A DNA stretch of 6,971 nt, from the NCBI GenBank assembly GCA_003171295.1, contig PMYF01000305.1:1-6971 (forward strand). Reading direction: 5' to 3'. Each line of letters begins with the position of its first letter. Within the stretch, counting starts at the first letter, position 1. This document shows, in pieces, positions 1-5,497 of this stretch. The stretch is from Acidobacteriota bacterium (lineage in GTDB: Bacteria > Acidobacteriota > Terriglobia > UBA7540). The position numbers and the translations under genes were made by a program. Below the pieces are notes generated by a model. It was not told where the DNA came from. It did no database searches and saw only the letters and a program-made list of their open reading frames with translations.

Positions 1-2091
1 CTATCTCCGACAGGCTCCTAGAGGTACCCCGCTCTCGGCGTTGAAATTCCCGGTCAGTCGCCAACCACCCAGGATTAGATTGGAGACGCCTTTGTGGTTG
101 AGGAAGGTCCTGGCCGCTCCGAACGGCAGTTCGTAAGTTGTCGAGAATTTCAGTACATGTGGCATGTCATTGAAAGAAAGTGCCCTGTCCCCCTTGACGT
201 TGTCGGGGTTCTGAAAACCTTGCCCTGCGATACCTCCCTCTGCCCCCGTCAAACCGCCAACGTCACCGTTGCGAGCAAAGTGGATAGGATCGATCACGGA
301 AGTAACGAGTTGACCTGCCCAAGGATTGACAATGCTCTTCGACCACGTGTACGCGAGATTAAAATTCAACCCGTGAGAATAGCGTTTTTCCACCCGGAGA
401 TCGAAGGCATGGTAGACGCTGTTGCCATCAAATTCCGACGTCTGCCAAATCCCGTTAAAGGCGGGGAAAGCCCTCAGCAAGTAGTAGCGGGGCAGGCTTG
501 AGGCTCCATAAATCTCGGAAAGCGCCGTTGCCGTTTGGCCCGAAAAGTATTGGGAGATCGGGACGGTAGCGTAAAGCGATTGGCGGTATTGGAGCGCGTC
601 CGCTGTATGGGTATAGTCTAGGGTCTTAAACATGCCAACCAGATGGGTATCATGGATGCCCACGTAGCCAGCGGTTAGAGTGAGATTACCCTTAAACTGA
701 TGCTGGACTTCCAGCGTCCAGGTTTGCACCATCGGGTCATGAGTTGGCCTCAGGTCCGCAGACCCCAAGCCACCCACATAGGGTACATTGTGTTGTTGAG
801 CGGGAAACGAGGTGGTAAAGACTGGGGTGGTAAGAGGCCCTTTGGCGCCGGTGCTATCCAGATTCCATGCCACACACGAGCCGTTGTAATTTGCGCACTG
901 GCTTGGGTTGTTACTATCCTGCCAGAAGAAATCGAAGGCATAACCATCCTGATTCTCAATCTGTTGCGCTGAGTTGATGCCTGAGAAGGCGTTACTATAG
1001 AAGATATCGTAGCCTCCGCGGATTACGGTGTTACGGTTAGAGAATGGTGACCAGGAAAAGTTGATCCGCGGCCCCAGATCGCTCCAGTTGGGAGCGAAGA
1101 TGTCGCTGCCCTTGGGGAATCCGGGGTCTCCCCAGAACTGCTCGATACCCGGCATACCCGTGTACGAATTGGGACAAGTTGGGCAGAAACGAGTGAGTGG
1201 CCCCTGGCGCGTCTTGTAGGCCCCGAATATATCGTAGCGGAGACCGAGATTCAGGGTGAAGCTGGGGGTCACGCGGAAGTCGTCCTGAAGGTAAAACACC
1301 CAATAGCGATCGCGAGCATAGGGCTGCCAGGCGCTTGTCGCAAATGAGCTCGCACCACCATTGCCCCCTCCGGTGCTCATGACGTCTCCCAGCATGAACT
1401 GCGGCAAGCCACTCCCTCCGCCAAGTCCCGTTGTCGGGTCAGCGGTCCCATGACCGTCGAAATTGAGGTCGGTCGGGGCGCTCTGAAATTCGGCAACATG
1501 TGACAACCGGTAGATGAACCCGGTTCGCAAGGTGTGCTTTCCGATTAGTTTGGTCACGTTGTCCAGGATGGTATAGGACTCGGTGGCCGTCATATTACTC
1601 GTCCAACCAATGGTTCCCCAACCTAATGACCCGCCGGGCGTCCCTACGTACCAACTTGGGGCCGGAGTTAGTGGATAGTAAGGAATCCCAGAGTTGGCCA
1701 AGAGTTTTACTACCGCAGGAAGGTCGCTCACGCTAGGCGGGTAGCCTCCTCCGGTTGCAGGATGGGTTGTGTAGTATTGGCGGCTGAAACCAGCACGGAA
1801 TTCGTTAATGAGACTTGGGTTGACCGTGTAGGTGTTCCCCACGGCGATAATCTGATTGGCAAAATCAAAGGGCAGATTCGACCCAAACCCGTCGTATGAC
1901 CCCCAGGGAGAGGTCGGAAATGTGGCCCCAGTCCAAGGCAGACGATAATTGTTGTATTTACCCGGATTGAAGAGCCATTCCCCGAAGTACCGGTTTTTCT
2001 CGCTCCACTGGTGGTCAATCTTGAGCGAAATATTGGCGCCATCCTGACTACTTCCGAGGCCAGCCAAGTAGTTGCTGGCGATTCTGTAAGC
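1..2091 (-). CDS. TonB-dependent receptor, C-terminal barrel fragment
   Basis: This is the third and largest piece, about 696 residues from AYRIASNYLAGLGSSQDG to a TAG at 1-3. It is the beta-barrel of the receptor, with alternating aromatic strands and family hallmarks in order: NISLKIDHQWSEKNRYFGEW, HTLRTGFIYR, RYWVFYLQDDFRVTP, LNLGLRYDIFG, LGPRINFSWSPFSNRNTVIR, LTLTAGYVG, FDLRVEKRYSHGLNFNLAYTWSKS, PHVLKFSTTYELPFG and GGWRLTGNFNAESGVPL. An ATG at 2067 (residue 9 of this piece) is the first possible internal start and has no convincing ribosome site. After SGVPL the reading turns into GACRR and stops. That is not how the family normally proceeds, since the terminal periplasmic loop and final strands should follow. 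A third frame break at or beyond the window edge is therefore likely. Confidence 0.85.
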   Translation of the reverse strand, partial: AYRIASNYLAGLGSSQDGANISLKIDHQWSEKNRYFGEWLFNPGKYNNYRLPWTGATFPTSPWGSYDGFGSNLPFDFANQIIAVGNTYTVNPSLINEFRAGFSRQYYTTHPATGGGYPPSVSDLPAVVKLLANSGIPYYPLTPAPSWYVGTPGGSLGWGTIGWTSNMTATESYTILDNVTKLIGKHTLRTGFIYRLSHVAEFQSAPTDLNFDGHGTADPTTGLGGGSGLPQFMLGDVMSTGGGNGGASSFATSAWQPYARDRYWVFYLQDDFRVTPSFTLNLGLRYDIFGAYKTRQGPLTRFCPTCPNSYTGMPGIEQFWGDPGFPKGSDIFAPNWSDLGPRINFSWSPFSNRNTVIRGGYDIFYSNAFSGINSAQQIENQDGYAFDFFWQDSNNPSQCANYNGSCVAWNLDSTGAKGPLTTPVFTTSFPAQQHNVPYVGGLGSADLRPTHDPMVQTWTLEVQHQFKGNLTLTAGYVGIHDTHLVGMFKTLDYTHTADALQYRQSLYATVPISQYFSGQTATALSEIYGASSLPRYYLLRAFPAFNGIWQTSEFDGNSVYHAFDLRVEKRYSHGLNFNLAYTWSKSIVNPWAGQLVTSVIDPIHFARNGDVGGLTGAEGGIAGQGFQNPDNVKGDRALSFNDMPHVLKFSTTYELPFGAARTFLNHKGVSNLILGGWRLTGNFNAESGVPLGACRR

Positions 2092-2672
2092 CCCACCTTC
2101 GCCAAGGGAGCATTGCTCAGGGGATTCAGATAATTGGGATTGGGGAAATTGTTCATGAAAAACATCGCGTTGTTGCTCAGCATGCCAGTTGGCAATTGGG
2201 TGGCGAAGTTACAGGTTGCAACGCCGGGGTTCTGCTCCACTATCGTATTCAGGCACCCATTGGGATAGCCCGCAGCAGGGGTGCCAATAGCCGTCCGTTG
2301 GAACAACCCCTTGGAGTCAGGTCCGACGGTGGTAGTAGGGTCCCAAATGCCGTATTTGCTGTTAGGATCCTCGCTGAAGTCCCCCGCGCGCATCGATGGG
2401 GTCGGAACCGTAAAGACGCTGCTTCCGTTGAGGTGCAGGATTGATTCGTCCCGGGAGAAAAAGAAGAAGGTTTTGTTCTTACCATTGTAAAGGTGCGGGA
2501 TCACCACCGGGCCGCCGATTGTGCCGCCAAAGTTGTTAAAGCGGAGTTGGTCCTGGGGGATGATTTGCCCATTGGACCCGATCGATGTGAATGGGTTCCG
2601 GGCATTAAAGTAGCTGTTTCGCACGTATTCATACACGTTGCCGGGAAGTTTATTCGTGCCCGACTTCAGAAT
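2092..2672 (-). CDS. TonB-dependent receptor, middle fragment (end of plug, first barrel strands)
   Basis: This is the second piece of the receptor, one frame away from the first. It begins ILKSGTNKLPGNVYEYVRNS, which is the expected continuation of the plug, and runs through RFNNFGGTIGGPVVIPHLYNGKNKTF, the classic first barrel strand of Oar-like receptors. It then continues to NPNYLNPLSNAPLAKVG. There is no start codon with a ribosome site of its own. A GTG at 2636 could be called as a start but sits inside a conserved segment. After the C4 run at 2091-2094 the frame stays open to 1728, but that stretch no longer resembles a receptor while the neighbouring frame does. Only the part down to about 2092 is real coding sequence. 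Confidence 0.8.
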
Positions 2673-3436
2673 ACGTTGAAGACGGCGCCCCCGCTGCGGC
2701 CGTATTGAGCCGAAAACCCATTGGTGATGGTCTGGAATTCGGTAACCGCATCGGGAGACGGATTAACGATGATGCTTTCGGCAGACCCGGAAAGATTGAG
2801 GTTGCCATCCAAGTACCAGGCATTTGTACCACCCTGTCCGCCGTTAACGGAAACGTCTGACCCCTGCATGTGCGTGGGGTCGGGGAACGATCCGAACTCA
2901 CTGTTAAAGCCGAAACTGCTTCCCGGCGGCCCGTTCCCAACAACTCCCGGCACCATGAACACTAATTGTTGCAGGTCCCGCCCCGATAAGGGAATCTCTT
3001 GAATAGCGTTTCCCCCTAACGTCGTTGAGAAGTCTGTTGGAGCGGTCTTAACCCGGGTCATTGCGGCTGAGACCTCAATAGCTTGCCGCGTGGCTCCGAG
3101 CTTCGACTGAGCATCGGCTCTGATCGTCTGGTTTCCAGCCGGAACAACAACGTTGGTTAAATCGAGCGGGGAAAACCCGCCAGCCTCAAAGTGAACCGTA
3201 TACTTACCTGGTGAAAGGTCCACGATTCTGAAATAGCCAGCGGTGTTGGTGACGGAAGGCAGTGTGATGTTTGTCTCCGTTGAAGTGACGGCTACCTTAA
3301 CTCCAGGAATAAAGGCTCCTTGGGGGTCAATCACAGTCCCCTCCATGGTGCCACGGTCAAGCTGCGCGTAGCCAGGACTGGCTAGTGTGACCACAACAAA
3401 CATACCCCAAATCCAGGCGACCATCTTCCGTGCCAT
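2666..3436 (-). CDS. TonB-dependent receptor, N-terminal fragment (signal peptide, regulatory domain, plug)
   Basis: This is the 5' part of the broken receptor, 256 residues as read. Residues 1-24 form a signal peptide: lysine/arginine start, hydrophobic stretch WIWGMFVVVTLAS, likely cleavage after GYA. Residues about 28-105 are a carboxypeptidase-regulatory-like beta domain, shown by GTVIDPQGAFIPGVKV, then NTAGYFRIVDLSPGKYTV. Residues about 115-256 match the plug region of this receptor class, with IPLSGRDLQQLVFMVPGV, WYLDGN and AQYGRSGGAVFNV. The ATG at 3436 is chosen because AAGGAGGT (3447-3440) ends 3 bases upstream. A second ATG at residue 5 is farther from the site. The frame ends at a TGA at 2668-2666, straight after AVFNVF, where family members normally continue with a V/I-LKSGTN segment. 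That segment is present in the next frame. Confidence 0.85.
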   Translation of the reverse strand: MARKMVAWIWGMFVVVTLASPGYAQLDRGTMEGTVIDPQGAFIPGVKVAVTSTETNITLPSVTNTAGYFRIVDLSPGKYTVHFEAGGFSPLDLTNVVVPAGNQTIRADAQSKLGATRQAIEVSAAMTRVKTAPTDFSTTLGGNAIQEIPLSGRDLQQLVFMVPGVVGNGPPGSSFGFNSEFGSFPDPTHMQGSDVSVNGGQGGTNAWYLDGNLNLSGSAESIIVNPSPDAVTEFQTITNGFSAQYGRSGGAVFNVF

Positions 3437-3439
3437 ATG

Positions 3440-3447
3440 ACCTCCTT
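3440..3447 (-). promoter_or_regulatory. Ribosome binding site of the TonB-dependent receptor
   Basis: AAGGAGGT on the minus strand is a near-perfect anti-16S match, 3 bases before the ATG at 3436. The spacing is short but workable. It decides the start in favour of residue 1 rather than the methionine at residue 5. Confidence 0.75.
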
Positions 3448-3561
3448 GAGCAATTAATCTCTATGGGAACTAGTGGGCCTTTGACCCGACGCAGTGGGGG
3501 AGAACCATCAAGTGATTCAGTACTCATGGCACAAAATGCGCAACGAGCAACGAACGCGCAC

Positions 3562-3591
3562 ACTGTACGCACCTTAGGCAGGACCTGTCAA
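3562..3591 (-). promoter_or_regulatory. Candidate sigma70 promoter for the TonB-dependent receptor
   Basis: Reading leftward, a perfect TTGACA (3591-3586) is followed after 18 bases by TACAGT (3567-3562), which keeps the first two bases, the fourth and the final T of the -10 consensus. Transcription would start near 3555 and give a leader of about 120 bases. The -35 lies in a small A/T inverted repeat (CAAAAA, one base, TTTTTG at 3589-3601). This is found by consensus matching only. Confidence 0.45.
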
Positions 3592-3643
3592 AAACTTTTT
3601 GCGTTTATGTAACTAAGCGGCCGAAAGAAGCGACTATCTGTTC

Positions 3644-3672
3644 TTGACTACATTTCTCCCGAAAACTAACAT
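3644..3672 (+). promoter_or_regulatory. Candidate sigma70 promoter for the rightward gene at 3904
   Basis: TTGACT (3644-3649), a 17-base spacer and TAACAT (3667-3672) give five of six and four of six consensus matches with ideal spacing. Transcription would start near 3680, leaving an unusually long leader of about 220 bases before the GTG at 3904. No stronger candidate was found closer to the gene. This is consensus matching only. Confidence 0.45.
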
Positions 3673-3847
3673 TGGATTGAAGGGAAAGTGGAAAAGGGAT
3701 GCAATGCTGGGCTGAGTTCTCCGTGCCCGTTGGTCGACACCCTGCAAGAGTTTGGATACTACAACTGAGAAATAATTCTGCCCCTCAAGAACCGGCTGAT
3801 CGGATGCTGCTCCTATTCGAACAGGCGCCCAAGAAACGCTTGTACAA

Positions 3848-3864
3848 GGCCCGCGAACCGGGCC
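3848..3864 (+). promoter_or_regulatory. GC-rich hairpin in the leader of the 3904 gene
   Basis: GGCCCG (3848-3853) pairs perfectly with CGGGCC (3859-3864) around a five-base loop. It is flanked by a CTTGTACAAG palindrome (3839-3848, sharing its last base with the stem) and a CGCTAGCG palindrome (3865-3872). No T run follows, so it is not a simple terminator. It lies about 27 bases before the ribosome site and could affect translation or message stability, but its role is a guess. Confidence 0.35.
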
Positions 3865-3890
3865 CGCTAGCGCGTCCTACCCAATCCAGC

Positions 3891-3897
3891 GAGGTGA
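3891..3897 (+). promoter_or_regulatory. Ribosome binding site deciding the GTG start at 3904
   Basis: GAGGTGA ends 6 bases before the GTG at 3904. A TGA at 3895-3897, in frame with the gene, rules out any earlier start, so the GTG is the first possible start and is correctly spaced. Confidence 0.7.
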
Positions 3898-3903
3898 TTC
3901 CTT

Positions 3904-4962
3904 GTGTGTGAGAGTCTCAGAAGGACACTGAAGAGCATCGGCAAGCCCACCGAAGTATTTCAGTTTCCAGACGGCACAACCTTGTTGGTGTTGCCTCACG
4001 GGGGACGCATCCTGGGATTGTTCGCCCCCCGAGCGGAGGAGAACTTCTACTGGACACACCCTGCGCTGGCATCAGCCGAATCGGCTCGCGCCTTCTATGA
4101 AAGTGACGAGTGGCACAATTCGGGAGGAGATCGGACGTGGCTAGCGCCCGAGGTGGATGTCTTCTTCCCCCATTTCCCTGACCTGAACAAGTATCGGCAG
4201 CCGCGCACACTCGATCCCGGCAAGTACCAAGTAGTCCGAACCAGCCATAGCCTGCAGTTGGCCAATCGACTGACTATCACGCTTTCACGCTCCCAGCAGG
4301 AGGTGGACCTGCAGATCGCCAAGTCCGTAACTCCAGCTCCGAACCCTCTGCGGCACGAGCGGCGTATGAAGGGATTAGAGAAGGTCGAATACGCTGGATA
4401 CACCCTGCACACGACATTGGAGATTCCTGGGACCGGGATGGAAAGCGCCCCGCGAGTGGGATTATGGAATCTTGTGCAAATGCCCCACGGCGGGGAGCTT
4501 TGGGTGCCGACTTATGTCAGGGCCATTCCGCGGGTCTATTTCGGAACTATTGGCGCTGAGGACCTTATCGTGGACGATCATCTGGTCCGCTATATGATGC
4601 GTGCTCTGGGCATCCACAAGATCGGAATTCGGGCTGTGGAGACCACTGGGCGTGCGGGCTATCTCTATTCGACCGGCGACAAGTTCGCGCTCATCATCCG
4701 CAGCTTCTCTGTTAATCCCTCTGGAGAATACGTTGATGTCCCGTTTGATGAGCCTGAGGACTTGGGCTACTCGACCCAAGCCTGCAACGTGAACAGCGCC
4801 TTGGGCTGCTTCAGTGAACTGGAATACCATGTCCCGGCGATAGGGGGAAATACAGGCCGTAAGTGTTGCGAAGACATCTCCCAGGTCTGGGCATTTCGCG
4901 GATCGCGACAAGATATTCGGACCGTTGCGAACAGTCTATTGTCTCCGACGGCATGCCTTTAG
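3904..4962 (+). CDS. Hypothetical protein, DUF6786-like (galactose-mutarotase fold)
   Basis: This is an intact 352-residue protein with no signal peptide or membrane segment, so probably cytoplasmic. By memory of the family it resembles DUF6786, a group with a galactose-mutarotase-like beta-sandwich whose activity is not established. Matching landmarks in order are PHGGRILGLF (31-40), GGDRTWLAPEVDVFFP (74-89), an antiparallel strand pair LQLANRLTITLSR (117-129), WNLVQMPHGGELWVPTY (188-204), RVYFGTIGAEDL (210-221), KIGIRAV (239-245) and SELEYHVPAIG (304-314). The GGDRTW and ELEYHVP segments are where sugar-epimerase-fold proteins place substrate-facing residues, but I cannot assign catalytic residues. 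It starts at GTG with a good ribosome site. It is divergent from the receptor, and a role in sugar or glycan handling is inferred from fold and position only. A mutarotase or epimerase activity is possible but unproven. Confidence 0.85.
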   Translation: MCESLRRTLKSIGKPTEVFQFPDGTTLLVLPHGGRILGLFAPRAEENFYWTHPALASAESARAFYESDEWHNSGGDRTWLAPEVDVFFPHFPDLNKYRQPRTLDPGKYQVVRTSHSLQLANRLTITLSRSQQEVDLQIAKSVTPAPNPLRHERRMKGLEKVEYAGYTLHTTLEIPGTGMESAPRVGLWNLVQMPHGGELWVPTYVRAIPRVYFGTIGAEDLIVDDHLVRYMMRALGIHKIGIRAVETTGRAGYLYSTGDKFALIIRSFSVNPSGEYVDVPFDEPEDLGYSTQACNVNSALGCFSELEYHVPAIGGNTGRKCCEDISQVWAFRGSRQDIRTVANSLLSPTACL

Positions 4963-4978
4963 GCTTGACGGCGAAGCC
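4962..4978 (+). terminator. Weak stem-loop after the 3904 gene
   Basis: GGCTT (4962-4966) and AAGCC (4974-4978) can form a five-pair stem around a seven-base loop, starting at the last base of the stop codon. No T run follows, so as an intrinsic terminator it is poor. Listed only because no better terminator is present. Confidence 0.15.
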
Positions 4979-5038
4979 AGCCCCGTCCCTCGACTAAATT
5001 AATAACGCATTTGAAATGAATAGCATACAGAGGGTCGC

Positions 5039-5050
5039 GTAACATGTTAC
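5039..5050. repeat. Perfect 12-bp palindrome, possible IS66 left end
   Basis: GTAACATGTTAC is its own reverse complement, and it overlaps a second odd palindrome (CATGT-T-ACATG, 5043-5053). The GTAA start is what IS66-family tips usually show, and its distance from the TnpA remnant fits a left end. It could equally be a regulator's operator. No partner copy is visible on the right side. Confidence 0.35.
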
Positions 5051-5054
5051 ATGG

Positions 5055-5494
5055 ATGAGATTCAGGTTCCTGCGGAGTTTTGGCGAACGACAGGTCCACA
5101 GGGTTAGGCTGCACCCATGCAGCCTAAGCGCTTGTGACCGACGGAGACGCCGTACTTCTGCAACGCGACGAGCCCATCTGGTAGAGCGATTCCAACGCAG
5201 TGGCCTTACCCGTATAGCCTTCGCGCGCCGTTACGGTCTGAGCCTTTCTACCTTGGGCAGATGGTTGAGCGAAGCGCGCGCCGCCTCCCCCAGACCCTCC
5301 TCGGTGGTGTTTCGCGAGGTCAGGCCTGCTGGGGCGGCCTCGGCTCCCGCCATCGCGTGGGCCATGAAGGTCGTGAGTCGCGACGGTCTAACGGTCCACT
5401 GCCTTCGGCGCTCCTGGGGTCGCTCCCACCTTTTGCCCTCGCCGTTCCCCGGGGCGAAACTCAGGCGCGTCCGGCGAGGCAGAGGCCCACATGA
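5055..5494 (+). pseudogene. IS66 TnpA-like accessory protein, degraded
   Basis: IS66 TnpA is a small helix-turn-helix protein required with TnpB for transposition. Here residues about 38-75 of the frame opened by the ATG at 5055 give the HTH, with RAHLVERFQRSGLTRIAFAR, then YGLSLSTLGRWLSEAR. After a proline/alanine linker comes WAMKVVSRDGLTVH (102-115), the usual C-terminal beta motif (W-x-x-x-V-x-x-x-x-G-L-x-V). At 5398/5399 one base seems lost: the next frame continues LPSALLGSLPPFALAV, like a TnpA tail, to a TGA at 5492-5494. Without repair the frame runs on to 5852, antisense to the C45 gene, with no family resemblance. The N-terminus from 5055 to about 5135 is not TnpA-like, and no ribosome site supports the ATG. 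No neighbouring transposase genes remain, so it is not functional as an element. Confidence 0.6.
5104..5127. repeat. Perfect 10-bp inverted repeat with 4-base loop
   Basis: TTAGGCTGCA (5104-5113) and TGCAGCCTAA (5118-5127) pair without mismatch around CCCA. The stem lies just upstream of the recognisable TnpA coding part. No T run follows on either strand, so it is not an ordinary terminator. Possible explanations are a translational control hairpin of the IS, a REP-like repeat or part of another small mobile element. Confidence 0.6.
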
Positions 5495-5497
5495 CTT

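Larger units (their letters stand above)
1..3436 (-). pseudogene. Oar-like TonB-dependent receptor, broken by two frameshifts
   Basis: This is one gene read in three frames. It encodes an outer-membrane TonB-dependent receptor with a CarboxypepD_reg-like N-terminus, the type abundant in Acidobacteriota and thought to import bulky substrates such as glycans or peptides. Frame one (3436 to about 2673) carries the signal peptide, regulatory domain and plug. Frame two (2672 to about 2092) and frame three (2091 to 1) carry the barrel. Each junction needs one added base, after which the protein reads without a break for about 1145 residues to a TAG at 1-3. An AAGGAGGT site lies just before the ATG. 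The usual last 150-200 residues, with terminal barrel strands, are absent before that TAG. Whether the breaks are real mutations or sequencing errors cannot be decided here. The substrate is unknown. Confidence 0.85.
3437..3903. other. Divergent intergenic control region (467 bases)
   Basis: This non-coding stretch separates the leftward receptor from the rightward 3904 gene. It holds one candidate promoter for each direction about 50 bases apart, both ribosome sites, a doubled CAACGA (3541-3546 and 3548-3553) inside short TGCGC/GCGCA arms, and a GC-rich hairpin at 3848-3864. A 70-codon reading frame at 3699-3911 is possible but weak. No tRNA or known riboswitch was recognised. Confidence 0.5.
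5039..5494 (+). mobile_element. IS66-family insertion sequence remnant
   Basis: The interval holds only the TnpA-like accessory ORF typical of IS66 elements. The tnpB gene and the large DDE transposase are absent, because the C45 gene on the other strand begins its 3' end at 5498. The left limit is set tentatively at the palindrome GTAACATGTTAC, since IS66 ends commonly begin GTAA. The right limit is the stop of the shifted TnpA frame. No right inverted repeat or target duplication was found, so both boundaries are approximate. Confidence 0.5.

Noticed and set aside
94..501. Plus-strand open frame of 135 codons
   Set aside because: It is antisense to the strongly receptor-like barrel coding sequence, with no recognisable motifs and no support for its start.
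1728..2091. Continuation of the middle receptor frame past the C4 run
   Set aside because: The translation loses all resemblance to the family here, while the adjacent frame gives normal barrel strands. It is an out-of-frame shadow.
2672..2673. Programmed ribosomal frameshifting in the receptor gene
   Set aside because: No slippery heptamer or downstream stem was seen, and two shifts in one receptor gene of this family would be unprecedented. Mutation or sequencing error is simpler.
3781..3850. Possible tRNA because of an ATTCGAAC stretch resembling a T-loop
   Set aside because: The flanking bases do not form a five-pair T stem, and no acceptor or anticodon arm could be built around it.
4965..5000. 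TTGACG as a -35 box for the IS ORF
   Set aside because: The only -10-like sequence, TAAATT, is about 24 bases away, which is outside the usable spacing.
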